From Doryteuthis pealeii (lineage: Eukaryota; Mollusca; Cephalopoda; Myopsida; Loliginidae): 64,000 nt of DNA. The notes under the pieces were generated by a model that ran no database searches, was not told the DNA's origin, and saw nothing but the letters and a program-made list of their open reading frames with translations. A program made the position numbers and the translations under genes. The stretch's first letter is position 1. Every line of letters starts with the position of its first letter. The stretch covers positions 86,869,569-86,933,568 of the forward strand of contig CM042152.1 of the NCBI GenBank assembly GCA_023376005.1, given 5' to 3'. This document shows positions 42,815 to 53,916 of this stretch, piece by piece.

Positions 42815-43494
42815 GATAATAATGATGTAAATAATAATAATCATCAAGGCATGCTGACAGAATGGATTCCTTTGACTCTCTTTCACCATGAGATGGGATC
42901 CAGTGTCTGCACAGAACTGATGAACATATAGAATAATTGTATTAGTTTCAATTACCATCGAATTGGTAAGACAAGGCAACAAGAAGTTGTAACTGAATAC
43001 AAATCTATCTTTCTCCAATACTACTGCAGAATGCCAGGGTATTTATGAAGCCTTATAACATCACAGAAACCAAGCAGCCAATCAGGACTCAAGGAATGGA
43101 ATCACCCAAATACATGAATGGACTATTCTCTATTTCCATAAATACCAACTGTCTTGGGCACTGGTTCAGTTGTGCTTAGCTAGTTGCTGTTGTTCAAACC
43201 AACAGTTCACTAACTCACTTCAACAGAACGTAAGTTTTTGATGGTCAGCCAACACTGGCATGTTCATGTGTAGGAATCCATAGGAGAATGTCACTTATGT
43301 GTTCATCCTTACATCTCCAGCAGTGCCCAGCATGTCTTGTTTGGATATTTGTAAGATGGTAGGAAAGCGGCCATGAAGATGCTGTTTTGTAAGATGCTCA
43401 TTCCAGGATTTGTTCAAAACAGCATGCAGAATCCTTCTGTAGGTCCCATCTAGATTTTTCTCCAAACATTTCATTAGCACTATTTCTCTGAATT
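42815..43494 (-). pseudogene. LINE ORF2 C-terminal end with (ATT)n tail, split by a solo LTR
   Basis: On the minus strand 43495-43226 encodes FREIVLMKCLEKNLDGTYRR, ILHAVLNKSWNEHLTKQHLH, then GRFPTILQISKQDMLGTAGD-VRMNT and, after a shift, SYGFLHMN and PVLADHQKLTF. LDGTYxR-x-L-x-x-V-x-N-x-SW-x-x-H-L-T and the following GRFP...G...R block are typical of the region after the RT domain in LINE ORF2. After the LTR it continues as HQFCADTGSHLMVKESQRNP. It ends in an ATT-rich tail near 42815-42850. Frameshifts make it a relic. Copies lie at 58175-58880 and 60501-61180. Confidence 0.65.
42927..43225 (-). mobile_element. Solo LTR, family LTR2 (arm A copy)
   Basis: On the minus strand: TGTTGAAGTGAGTTAG to ATTATTCTATA. 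It is inserted in the LINE fragment: GAACA/GAACG flank it here, and an exact GAACG pair flanks it in A''. The CCAAT-like 'TGATTGGCTGCTTGG' and 'CATAAATACC' are kept. Confidence 0.8.
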
Positions 43495-43847
43495 GGACAC
43501 ATGGCGTATTGGATATAGGCATGGGATTTTAAGTGACAGTTATCTCTAGTCTGCAGATCCAATCTTGGTCAAAGGCAACAGTAACATAGAATAATAATTA
43601 ACACAGCTTAACACTTGTACCCAGTCATGGTGAGCAGAATGAGAACAGTATACCCCCATGGAATGGATAAAGGGTTAGGTTCAAAGTTCGGGGAAGGCTT
43701 CCGATTACGACAAGAAGGTTTCCAAGTTTGAAGAGAAGATTCCCAAGTCTGACAAGAAATACCTGAAGAAGGCCAGAGGGCATATCTGACAAAATGTTGT
43801 ACAGATAACAATAAAGATGAGGACAATAGTTCAAATAATCCAAATCT
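43495..43847 (+). mobile_element. tRNA-derived SINE, family S3 (arm A copy)
   Basis: It starts GGACACATGGCGTATTGGAT, then 'GACAGTTATCTCTAGTCTGC' and B-box-like AGATCCAATCTTGGTCAAAGG, ending 'AAAGATGAGGACAATAG' and 'CAAATAATCCAAATC'. It directly abuts the LINE fragment. The minus frames 43608-43826 and 43625-43843 fall inside it. Confidence 0.75.
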
Positions 43848-44063
43848 TATTAGCAGTGAGCAAGTGGTGCATAGGTACAGTAGTCATGACATGGCTATAG
43901 CTTGGAAAAATTCCTGGTTTTATTTTCATCAGAGAGATGAGATTTCCATATGGTTGTTAACCTGTCAACAACAGTCCATGCATTACCTATGCATATGTTG
44001 CCTTTTTAGTGTAATTCAATAAAGAAAATTGAAGCAAATGACAAGAACTATATATTAGATATA
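43848..44063. other. Unassigned arm sequence
   Basis: No supported feature lies between SINE S3 and the Helitron-like element. Confidence 0.4.
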
Positions 44064-44455
44064 CTAGTACAAAATAAAAAACACCTCCGGGCGATGTAAA
44101 TATAGATTTTGAAACATGTTGCCTGAAGGGTTGGAGTAAAAAATTCAATGTCAGTGAGTTTGTACCCTAAGTAAGTAAATCATCAAATTCATTAAAGGAT
44201 TAAAAATAAAACAATTTGAAATGTAAACTTTAAATATGTATTAAAATAAAACAAACTATATATAGATATATATAATACCAGTCATGTATTTATTAAAACT
44301 TGTTTAAAAAAAAACAATGGGGACTGTCTAATGTTGCATGTTCAAATTTTGAGTGTATTTATTCTATGTTATATGATTTTGGGTAATGTGACATAAGCAG
44401 TGACGTAATTTTTGTTACAGACAAAAACCGAAAGCGAATCTCCATTATTAATAGA
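44064..44455 (-). mobile_element. Non-autonomous Helitron-like element (family H1, arm A copy)
   Basis: On the minus strand it starts TCTATTAATAATGGAGATTC after an A and ends in CTAG before a T, with 'CGCCCGGAGGTG' upstream of the end. Confidence 0.65.
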
Positions 44456-44908
44456 TTATTTCTTTATCCTGTTTATGCTTTTCCTTAAACCAAATTATCT
44501 ATTTTGTCAACATTTGGCTAGTCAAAATTAAAATAAAGAAAAAAAACAAAAAAAACACAAATTTCATAGGCAAATGGCAACCAGAAGTTAAGTCATGTCT
44601 ACAACTGTGTCAGCATGATGGCCATTAAAGAAGCCATATATGCAGGCCAGACACTTGCTCTAGCCATTGGTTGAGTGGTGCTACATATTTGTACATTCTT
44701 CATCTACAGATGAAGCAGACACACAATTCATCTAGATTGTAGTTATGGTGCATGACTGCAATGCAGCAGAACATTTTATATCTTTTCACTTGTGGATTTA
44801 AACAATCTAATTTTTTTCTTTTCTTTAGTCAATTTTCATTTTTCTATATATTCATGTTCACTCTATTCTGAAATGTATTTTATTGTTAGATTTTGCTGGT
44901 TGTAATAC
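44456..44908. other. Unassigned arm sequence
   Basis: It holds no repeat match outside the arms. A poly-A tract lies near 44541-44556. The block starting near 44573 is moderately GC-balanced but carries no open frame with a domain. Confidence 0.4.
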
Positions 44909-45449
44909 TGTTGCATACTGGGGTTTTCACGGTACCAAATCAGCATATATGTTGTATACCCTTTTCTTACTTTCTTCATCTGGCCGGCTTTGCTATTCTG
45001 ATCGCCTATCTTGGTCTGGTCTAGTGTCTGGTGTTAACTTGGTATATCTTCTAAGGTCTGGTCTAGCGTCTGGGGACTTCGGTCTGGTTTTCCATGCTAG
45101 GGATTTCTCCTTATCAGAAGCCCTGTGTCAGTGTTAGTTTTTAGGTAATAAACACAAGACTTCGATTTACGTTGATGTTACTTTATTTATAAATCCCCAA
45201 ACCAGACGTCTGCGCAGATCCTTACATCTTGCTAGCTCGGCTTCTAACTCCTAACTGACTGAGTTGCTTACTCCTTAAACTGGAACAGGGTCTTCTATGC
45301 CTTCCGGTTCTCACGATTTATCCCTGGAAGCAAGGAGAGATTGAGGTCAAGCGCCGTCACTCACTCTCAAGGCCATCAGCTGCACTAATCGCCATTATGA
45401 TTTCTACACTACCTTAAAAAAGTATTAGGGATCTAATAACTATGTAACA
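44909..45449 (-). mobile_element. Solo LTR, family LTR1 (arm A copy)
   Basis: On the minus strand it starts TGTTACATAGTTATTAG and ends CAGTATGCAACA. The perfect 4-bp target duplication is ATAC at 44905-44908 and 45450-45453. The same flanks occur in A' and A'', so the insertion predates the duplication or haplotype split. The plus frame 44883-45137 lies in it. Confidence 0.88.
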
Positions 45450-45462
45450 ATACATACTTATA

Positions 45463-45802
45463 CAGAGATGCTGATAGGTATGCACCCTGCATCCCTGACA
45501 CACAAAAATATAAAAGGATGCAGTAAAATCATACACATGCATTCCAGTATCTTTCTTTTTTCTTCCATCATCATTTCAAGCTAACTGTAAATACATTTAT
45601 ATAGTTTCTTAGAAATGAATTACACAGGATAGGTTACAAGGTAAGAGTTAGATGGATTTAGTTGTTCCCCAGATCATAAATAAAAACCCTACAATCTATT
45701 AAGAATCTTTAGTTGGGATCCATTAATTTTGCTGGGGACTCATTCAAAGCAAATATGTGCATTCCAGGACACACTAAATCAAAAAGCTATCAGCATCACT
45801 GA
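45463..45802 (-). mobile_element. MITE family M2 (arm A copy)
   Basis: Left CAGAGATGCTGATAGGT and right AGCTATCAGCATCACTG are inverted ends. It matches 9366-9705 in reverse orientation, which shows that the family is dispersed and not just part of the arm. Confidence 0.6.
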
Positions 45803-47304
45803 TATAGGATTATGTTTTTAGTCCTTTTTTATTGAACATGAATATATCAAATACACTGTTGTATCTAATATATTTTTTTATGTTGTCAGTGAGGAAGTAT
45901 CTTGACCTCTATGTGCTTCAAGAACAAAAAAAAAACAAAAAACAAAAACAAAAAAACAAAAAACAATCAACGCAAACAAAAACAAACAACCTGCTGTGGA
46001 TCGAAAAGGAACTGCTGCTGCTGCTGTCATCACAGTCATACTTTCAAACTGGTTAGTACTTGTCACATTTCCTTACTTATCCAGTTTAGGTGTTTCTCCT
46101 TGCTGGGTGGTGAGGAAAATAATATTAGCTTAGTTCTAATAGACCTTTACTCGGCAGCACCTCTTTCCTTGTTAATAGAGGTAAGGTTTGTGTTAATTGC
46201 TTGGTGTCTGAAGCACTCATGAAAGGAAATGCCAATTGGGGGGGGCAAGCATTTTTTGAGGGGAATTGCTGCACATGAGTCTAAATTTGTGTTTGCCTCC
46301 CCCACAATAAAACAATCTTGTATCTATTTTGGCTTGATGTGAAGCTGAAAATAAATCAAGATAAATAATTTACACCCTCAAGTCATGACTCCATATTGTC
46401 CCAAAGAAATCTACTGTTCAAATAATAAACAACTCTTTTTGCTTTCATATAACACCATATTTCCTCAGATGTTGATATCTACTTGCATTTATAGTGAACA
46501 ACACATCATCCTTCCCAAGTGATAATGATCTTCATAGAACCTTCATATCGCTAAATTGGTCGTATGTGATATGAACATACAACTAATATTTGATAGAACA
46601 AATCATCTATTCACTGGTTTACCCAATATGAATAGAGAACCATATTTCTTCAAAGATATTAGCTGAAATGTCTGTTAAAAGAAAAATGAGTATAGCTGTT
46701 CAAAAAAGTATCTGAATTTGCTGTTGTGCATTTGTTTGTACTGTAAGTTTGCTTTAAAAAAAAAGGGGAAAAATAATTTTCATTTTGGCTACTCACTTGG
46801 GATTATGAACAAAAAAAATCCAATCTATATAAAAATACATTCAGGTAGAAAAGATTAAAAAGTCTAGTTGATGTACATGACAACGCACAAGCATCAATTT
46901 TCTTTTTATAACTGAATAAATTGATGTTAGTGGCTTTCAAATCTGATTCTTGTTTTTTTTAGTCCCAAAAAATCTTTTTGAAATTCATATCTGTACAGAG
47001 AATCAATTCAATCTGGTTGAAACAATGTATGTTTCTCTATTGGAGGCAAATTTACTTGATTCAGTGGTCATTTTGAATTTAATTTGACCAGATGATAGCT
47101 GTTATCTCAAAGAACAAATTTCAATCTTGACTGTCTATAATTTTTATCCTCAAAAACTATTTATTTCAGATTAGAGAAGGCACTCAATGAACAAAAACTT
47201 TATTATTATGCTTGGGGTTATTTCATCAACTTTTGATTAATATCAATATTTGCAACTAATCAACAATGGTCAGCAAAACTTTTGCATCTATCCATAGATT
47301 TGTA
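45803..47304. other. Arm sequence without assigned element; poly-A, (CTG)n and G-run
   Basis: A poly-A/CAAAA stretch spans 45927-45990, a (CTG)n tract lies near 46013-46028 and a G run near 46237. Frames here (45832-46056, 45902-46222, minus 45878-46066) change reading phase between arms because of indels, which argues against coding. 46320-47300 holds no match outside the arms. Confidence 0.45.
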
Positions 47305-47725
47305 TTATTCGGACTATTGTCCTCATCTTATTGTTATCTGTACAATGTTTTGGCCAGTGTGCCCTCCAGCCTTCTTCAGGTATTTCTTGTCAGACTCGGG
47401 AATCTTCTCTTCAAGCTCAGAAACCTTCTTGGAACTTTGAATCCAATTCTTTATTCAATCCATGGTGATATACTGTTCTCAATCTGCTAACCATGGCTGG
47501 GTACAAGTGTTAAGCTGTGTTATTATTATTCTATGTTACAGTCGCCCTTGATCAGGATTGAACCTGCAGCCTAGAGATAACTGTCACTTAGAACTGTCTT
47601 AACTCAACATCTATATCCACTATGCCATGTGTCCAAGAAATACCTGAAGAAGGTCAGAGGGCACATCGTCCAAAACATTGTACAGATAACAATAAAGATG
47701 AGGAACAATAGTCCAAATAATCCAA
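47305..47725. mobile_element. SINE family S3, minus-strand copy fused to a plus-strand tail
   Basis: 47305-47633 is an S3 element read on the minus strand (head at 47633 'GGACACATGGCATAG', tail at 47320). It is followed at once by a plus-strand S3 tail (47634-47725, 'AGAAATACCTGAAGAAGG' to 'CCAAATAATCCAAATAAT'). The two heads/tails meet in inverted fashion, as if one S3 had inserted in another. Confidence 0.7.
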
Positions 47726-48255
47726 ATAATAAAAATTATAAAACCTCATCTCAAAACTTCAGAGAAATACTATCCATAGATGTTTTTTTTTTCATGGGAG
47801 GTGCAAGGTAGAGTAATAGTTATCATTTACTAAAACTTAGTTTGGCAGATGTCTAGAAGAACCTAATAAAAATTGAACTAACTCATAATAGTCTGCTAGC
47901 CAAGCTTGTTAACCATATGAGGCTCTCTGGGGTGGAATAATATTTACAAGCACAGAAAAGGGAATTGACAAATAAGTTTTATTCTGGTTAATGCTAATTA
48001 TATTCACTTTGTATAGACACTGTTAGAAAAAGGCATGAAACCTTCTTCTCCTGCATTATGTCCTATCATTGGAAATCTTTACAAAATGCTTGTCACTAAT
48101 CTACAATGATGGTTGATAGAGAAAACAAAAGCAACTAAGCGAGAACATGAGAAACCCAGTCTCCTATAACTATAATACCTAACTAGGCATTAGCAGCAAA
48201 AAGCTGTTACCACTATTGTCAACCTTGAGTGTGCCCATTAATAAGTACATCCACA
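47726..48255. other. Unassigned arm sequence
   Basis: It matches only its inverted copy near 53370-53910. Confidence 0.4.
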
Positions 48256-48755
48256 TACTTTCGTTTTTCACTACTCGTTTTTCACTCTGCTTTACTTTCT
48301 TCGATCGAAGTGCATTTACTCTGTCGGTCTTTCGTTTCTTCTTACGACAGTAAGCTCCTTTATGGCCTTTAAATCCACATTCATAACAGGTTTTATTTCT
48401 CTACCAGCAACTTTTTCTTGTGTGTCTCGTACTCCCACAGCATTCACAATTTTGGGTCTTGTAAGTTTTAGGGATCCTTTGTCGCATTGTATTTTATATA
48501 CATTTTTCTCTTCAATGCGGGTGTTGTCTCCATTGCTGACTCCATTATTGTCAAGATCCTGGATCTAACGTCTTTGTCTCTAGGTGCTGTTAATCCCTGA
48601 ACAAAAATCAAACATTTAAAAAGATCCGCCGAAATTTCACCGAGTTTGAACGACTCACATAAACAATTTACAGTACATGCATATTCTAAATAATCTTCAT
48701 TCTCAGATTTTTGTATATTTAAACATTTATACCTAGAATGTAGCTTTATATACAA
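48256..48755 (-). pseudogene. Gypsy-type gag relic with two CCHC zinc knuckles
   Basis: The minus frame from 48755 encodes a 95-residue stretch containing EDYLEYACTVNCLCESFKLG and ADLFKCLIFVQGLTAPRDKD then VRSRIL, the pattern of a Gypsy-type gag core. After a frameshift near 48467 come two CCHC knuckles: CECCGSTRHTRKSC and CYECGFKGHKGAYC, each C-x2-C-x4-H-x4-C. A basic tail (RKKKRKT...) follows. A stop lies between the knuckles. Zinc knuckles bind RNA in packaging. The protease and RT that should follow are absent. The inverted copy is 52860-53330. Confidence 0.75.
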
Positions 48756-48924
48756 ACATGGAGGATGAAGGTTTAATACTGATTATATTTAACTGGTATA
48801 CAGTTGAAACCCCATCTCCTGAATCACTAATATTTACCCCTATACAAGAATGAACCTGGATGATACCAGAGAATATACATAAACTTCTTTCAATACTCAC
48901 AGTGGGATTGATTGGAAACTATTA
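48756..48924. other. Distal end of arm A
   Basis: Homology to A' ends at about 48917-48920, which corresponds to the first base after the scaffold gap, so the real extent of the repeat is unknown. A Helitron-like element starts five bases further on. Confidence 0.6.
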
Positions 48925-49211
48925 TCTATACATATATAAAGGGCAGTTGTGCGTATAAGTATGTCCGAAGGAAACTTCAAAAATAAAACAATTAAAAAAT
49001 AAAATTTAAATAATAATAGCATGGATTTTTTTTTCATTTAATATTTTAGATAGTAGACATTAACATTCTTTCCAGAGTAGCTGGATCAATGCAAGGTCTA
49101 TTTTTACATAGTGAAAAATTCAACTCACGATTCAGTAATTAATGGATCTGCGGGACTAACTTTGAAAAATCCCCTATACCGCCCAGGTGATGCCGGGGTA
49201 GCCACTGCTAG
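48925..49211 (+). mobile_element. Non-autonomous Helitron-like element (family H2)
   Basis: It begins TCTATACATATATAAAGGGC after an A and ends GGTAGCCACTGCTAG before a T. A GC-rich stretch (CCGCCCAGGTGATGCCGGGG) precedes the CTAG. There is no target duplication, as expected. It differs from H1 in sequence. Confidence 0.6.
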
Positions 49212-49494
49212 TATACAATAAAGACAAGCTAAACCAAAAACAATATTACTCTACAGTTCCAGCCCAGAAAGTATTTTTTTCAAAACCTTTTTTCCAAATT
49301 TGTGTTAAAAAAATTTGGCACTCTACAAAAATGTAAAAATGAATAAACCAAACTCTGGCTACACACACATTAAATGTTTGGTTGTTTTTATATATAGATT
49401 TGTTTTTTTATAACATGGTGACTGCATTCTATAACCTTATATTATACAAGACACCATGAAGGAATGAGACATTCACAGGAATGATGCACCGCTT
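49212..49494. other. Unassigned DNA
   Basis: AT-rich; nothing supported. Confidence 0.4.
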
Positions 49495-49750
49495 TTATAA
49501 AGAATCAACTAATCCAGTCTTAACAGTTGAATACAACATATATGTGTATTTGGGTAGCATTCTTTCATTTATGCATGTTGAATTAAACAAAAGACACATC
49601 TCCTGTTTAACAATTTTATTTGTGATTTTTTTCAAAAGTTTTCTGGCCAACTTTTTGATGTTTGGGTGGAATTCGTGGATTATTCCACCAAAGTTCATTG
49701 TCCCCAAGTACTTTTGGCACTTCAAAGTGCCATCATCAGGTGATTAATTC
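49495..49750 (-). pseudogene. Retroelement 5' end with hammerhead-like core (Penelope-like candidate)
   Basis: On the minus strand: CTGATGA (49739-49733), a hairpin GGCAC/GTGCC, then AAAA where a hammerhead needs GAAA, so the core is one base off. An open frame follows: GTMNFGGIIHEFHPNIKKLA, RKLLKKITNKIVKQEMCLLF, then NSTCINERMLPKYTYML. It aligns with the frame at 42.0 kb (RKLERI-x-EKLVRQELSVLFNKTC, and MLPKYTY near 59860), which shows the peptide is a conserved coding segment of a retroelement family. Assignment to Penelope-like elements is inference from hammerhead plus N-terminal position. It stops at a (TA)n tract on the other side. Confidence 0.5.
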
Positions 49751-49754
49751 AACA

Positions 49755-49792
<38 letters not shown>

Positions 49793-49799
49793 CTTTGTG

Positions 49800-50265
49800 G
49801 TATATTTTCACAGTACCAAAAATGATATATGTCGCGTTGTCCTTTTTTTCCGAGCGCTACTACGATATCTGTCAGGTGGAGCGGGTGTATATATTGTATA
49901 GCGATCTCGTCCACGGTCCCTCCAAATTCACAGTGCTAAAATGGTGTTGATAGAATTATAAACAGGAGAAACATGTCGTCACAACTGCCAGCCTTTATTC
50001 GCAGGGTAAGGTTCGTCTCGTGTGCTGTATCGGAGAGGAGGAAAGGCAGAGAGAAAAGAGAGAGAGGAAACTGTTAAACTACTGTGACCCCATGCTAGGG
50101 TCAGAGACCCGTCCTTTCCTCCTAAAGCAAAAGAGGCCGATTCCTTTCTTCGTTGTTCCACGTCACCATGTGACTTCTGGTCAAACAAGCAAAGCTTCCG
50201 GTTCCGGTCAACACCCGACCTCCGCTTGACACTCAATTCTCTGTTTCGGGTCACGCTACAGTGGT
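49800..50265 (-). mobile_element. CpG-containing LTR-like or promoter-like block
   Basis: This block is much richer in CpG than its surroundings. On the minus strand it starts near TGTAGCGTGACCCG, holds ETS-type ACCGGAAGC near 50195, E-box-like GTCACATGGTGACG, CT-rich DNA and a GCGAATAAAGG signal near 49997. It ends about 130 bases beyond the signal near 'ATATCGTAGTAGCGCTCGG', which could be an LTR end plus primer-binding site. No second copy exists in the window and the end match is poor, so a host promoter is also possible. Confidence 0.3.
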
Positions 50266-50607
50266 CAAATCATTGTTCATCCTGTTTTGGGTCATCACTA
50301 TTTTTTTAAACCTTTATCATTCTCTTTATTTATTTATTTCTTCCTCCCTTCCATTAGTAGTCCTAGCTCACAAAAAGTCAGGATAATATATACCCATCTT
50401 GCAACATATATAGTATATAGACATATAATCTCACCCCTAAACAATTTCTTTAGACAAAGTTAATCTTCCTTAAAACCAAAGATACCAGAAATTTTAATAT
50501 TTCTTGTGGAACATCAAAATTAATGCTGTTAGGTATTATTTATGTACTAAATTCTATGACATTGATACTCGTAACTAAGATATGAATAGTGTAAAAAAAA
50601 TAAATAA

Positions 50608-50858
50608 ATAAAGTCGGCGAGTGGCCTATTGTCAATATCAGCTAAGCAGTGATGGAGTGTATCCCCTTTTACTACCATATCCCAGTGAGATTGTTTTTGT
50701 GTTTGGAGATGGAGTGCAACACTACGTATTAGGATCTCATTTTACTGCAGCAGATACAAGCTGTGCTACTCATGTGTAAGTTGTCGAGAGCCAGTTATCA
50801 ACAGCCACAGGAACCTTGGGTGGCTCCTAGATAGATGCTCTACCAACAGGCCTTTAGT
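50608..50858 (-). mobile_element. tRNA-derived SINE, family S1 (diverged copy)
   Basis: It follows the S1 layout with many changes: 'AAGTCGGCGAGTGGCC' at one end, 'CTACTCATGTGTAAGTTGTC', and 'GATGCTCTACCAACAGGCC' at the tRNA-like end. Confidence 0.65.
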
Positions 50859-51306
50859 CTAAATAGTAAATTTAAAATATATTTTGGCAATTCTATTTTT
50901 GGGTTAGAGTTTAAGTGCGTGTAGTTTGTATTGGAAGTCAGTCCAGTAGACAGTCAACAAGTTGGTTTGACTGGCAGCCTAACATGAAGTTACTAGTTCT
51001 TTAATGAACCCACTAAACAGCTTAAATAATTCTGCCCTGCTGCCAGAAGAGTCCATTAATCTGAGGAGGAGTTTTGACTGTTCTACTGTCCAAGTATTAA
51101 TAATCTGTGACAGTCATTTCACAGACTGGCAGGTTCAATCTGGCTAGGGTGAAAGTAACACAGAATGACAATTATCAGTATTTCTACAGTTGGTAATTCA
51201 TAATACCGACATAATATCAATTTTTATTTGTGCATGTGTAATGGTTCCACTAGAATAAATGTTTCAATAAAATATACTTTATACTAATTTTATTAGTGAT
51301 ACTATA
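50859..51306. other. Unassigned DNA, possible SINE remnant
   Basis: 'ACAGTCATTTCACAGACTGG', 'CAGGTTCAATCTGGCTAGGG' at about 51108-51152 has a B-box-like motif and resembles a decayed S3 head. Confidence 0.35.
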
Positions 51307-51440
51307 TCTTATTATCATGGAGATAGTTGTATTTGTTCTGTCTGTAACCAAAACTAAACACCCTACTCAAGTCACAATTCCTTAGTTATTCACGTCACAT
51401 TCACAGATGAATTATTTTTATTTAAACCTCAATTATGAAT
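51307..51440 (+). mobile_element. Helitron-like family H1, 5' part only
   Basis: It starts TCTTATTATCATGGAGATAG, then 'GTTCTGTCTGTAACCAAAAC' and 'GTCACAATTCCTTAGTTATT', matching the first 130 bases of the copy at 17090-16545. No CTAG end was found downstream. Confidence 0.55.
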
Positions 51441-52593
51441 AAAATTCTTATACCTTATTGAAGACTGTTGGATGTTAATCTACATACTAACAACAAGCAT
51501 TAGTATTTTTAATTATTCAATCATAAGAGGGCCTGAATTTGCAGATATTGATAAAGAATTTGATTTAATAAATTATTATGCTTAGTTTATTGGATTCTAA
51601 TTTGTTTGGTTTTTCTTCAGAATCTGAGCAAAAATTCTCGGAATAAATCTTTAAAAGAATCCAAGAACAAGACGAAAGAAGAAATCTTTATTAAATACTT
51701 ATTCATAATCTAACTAAATAGATTAATTAGGAAAAATGAAAAGACGGGAGTGATGAAAACGATGGAAGGGTTAGAATTTACCAGCTGTTCTATTTTGCGA
51801 TTATACCCTCAAGTTTATCATTTTCTAAGATAGTTTCTAATTGTATACCAATATTTTATTACATCAAAACCTAAATAATTGCACTCAAGGGTGCGATATA
51901 TTTGCCTATATATATATATATATATTAATATATATATACAATTTTTGGTTATTTATGTGGCGTTTAACTTTGTTGTATTAAGTCTATATGTTTTCAGGAT
52001 TACTTAATGGTGTTAAGGCATTTAAGAAATAGGGTTTTAGTCAAAGTATCCATTAATTCTTTGTGAGTTTTTCAAGTATCATTACTGTCTAGTGTCTTTT
52101 TTTAGTTTTTTTTTTTCGTTTCTATAATGGTGATTTTTTTGTTCATTTCTAGTAAAGTCCAGTCTACTAAGCATAAATATTGTTTATTGATATAATGATG
52201 TCTTTTTTTTCTTTTTCTATTTTGCTCTCCCTTATTCATTTTACTTTTAATTAACTGATTTATTTCTGTCTCCCTTTTCATTAACCATTCCATTCTTGTT
52301 ATATTCTCTACTAGTCTAACTAAAAGTACCAATCCAACCACTTTATCAACTCCTATTTCTAAAGGTAAATTTCATCAGCCTCAATAATAATGAAAGAGCT
52401 TCAGCACAAATCACTTACCATGGTTGATCAAATGACATCTCGATCCATAATGTATCATCAAATGAGGAGTACAGGATGACAGTGGCAGGTGGTAACCACC
52501 TGAATTTAATTTGTGTTGGCAACAACTGTCATAAAATGATATCATGTAGCAATAATCAGTTATTTAGCCAGGTGGATCTCTCTCACGAGAGTC
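51441..52593. other. Unassigned AT-rich DNA up to the gap
   Basis: (TA)n tract near 51907-51940. The minus frame 52102-52341 has no domain. Left contig sequence ends at 52593. Confidence 0.4.
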
Positions 52594-52693
52594 NNNNNNN
52601 NNNNNNNNNNNNNNNNNNNNNNNNNNNNNNNNNNNNNNNNNNNNNNNNNNNNNNNNNNNNNNNNNNNNNNNNNNNNNNNNNNNNNNNNNNNNN
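52594..52693. other. Assembly gap (100 N)
   Basis: Exactly 100 N, the conventional placeholder for a scaffold join of unknown size. Arm A' begins at the first base after it. Confidence 0.99.
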
Positions 52694-52859
52694 TCCAATC
52701 AAAATCTGCTGTGAGTATTGAAAGAAGTTAATGGTATATCTCTGGTATTCATCAGTTCATTCTTGTATAGGGTAAATAATTAGTGATTCAGGCATGACTG
52801 GGGTTTTCAACTGTATACCATTAAATTAATCAGTATTATACCATTCATCCTCCATGTTT

Positions 52860-53330
52860 GTATATAAAGCTACATTCTAGGTAAAATTTGGTTTAAATAT
52901 TACAAAAAATCTTGAGAATGAGATTATTTAGAATATGCATGTACTGTTAATTGTATTATGGAGTCGTTCAAACTCGGTGATAATTTCGGCGTATCTTTTA
53001 AATGTTGATTTTTGTTCAGGATAACAGCACCTAGAGACAAAGACGTTAGATCCAGGATCTTGACAATTAAATGGAGTCAGCAATGGAGACAACACCGCAT
53101 TGAAGAGAAAATTGTTATAAAATACCAATGCGACAAAAGGATCCTAAAACTTACATAGACCCAAAATTGTGAATGCTGTGGGAGTACGAGACACACAAGA
53201 AAAAAGTTGCTGGTAGAAAATAAAAACCTGTTATGAATGTGGATTTAAAAGGCCATAAGGGAGCTTACTGTCGTAAGAAGAAACGAAAGCACCGACAGAG
53301 TAAAAATGCCAATTCTATCGCAAGGAAAGT
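52860..53330 (+). pseudogene. Gypsy-type gag relic (arm A' copy)
   Basis: It is the inverted copy of 48256-48755. The two zinc-knuckle blocks are at about 53165-53285. Additional indels break the frame further, for example in GGATTTAAAAGGCC. Confidence 0.7.
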
Positions 53331-53916
53331 AAAGCAGAGTGAAAAACGAAGTAGTGAAAAACGAAAGTAGTGGATGTATCTTATTAATGGGCACACTCAA
53401 GGTTGACAATAGTGGTACAGCTTTTTGCTGCTAATGCCTAGTTAGGTATTATTAGTTATAGAGGACTGGGTTTCTCATGTTCTCGCCCTTAAGTTGCTTT
53501 TGGTTTTCTCTATCAACCATCATTTGTAGATTAGGACAAGGGCATTTTGTTAAAAGATTTCCAATGATAGGACATAATGCAGGAGAAGAAGGTTTCATGC
53601 CTTTTTCTAACAGTGTCTATACAAAGTGATATAATTATGCATTACCAGAATAAAACTTATTTGTCATTCGCTTTTCTGTGCTTGTAAATATTATTCCACC
53701 CCCAAGAGCCTTCATATGGATTAACAAGCTTGGCTTAGCAGCACTATTATGAGTTAGTCAATTTTTATTAGGTTCTTCAGACAATCTGCCCAAACTTAAG
53801 TTTTAGATAAAATTGATAACTATTTACTCTACCTTGCACTCCATGAAAAAACATCTATAGGATAGTAATTTCTCTTGAAGTTTGAGATGGCAGGTTTTAT
53901 AATTTTTATTATTTGC
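53331..53916. other. Unassigned arm A' sequence
   Basis: It is the inverted counterpart of 47726-48255. Confidence 0.5.

Larger units (their letters stand above)
42256..48920. repeat. Arm A of a large inverted/direct repeat
   Basis: It matches 52694-59429 in inverted orientation over its whole length, and its left 4.05 kb again matches 59945-64000 in direct orientation at a nearly constant offset of 17,686. Arm A differs from A' and A'' at shared positions, for example 'ATGGATAAAGGGTTAGG' near 43663 where A'' has 'ATAAATAAAGGGTTGG'. Confidence 0.93.

Noticed and set aside
44883..45137. 84-codon plus frame with serine- and leucine-rich protein
   Set aside because: It lies within the solo LTR1 and recurs only with that LTR.
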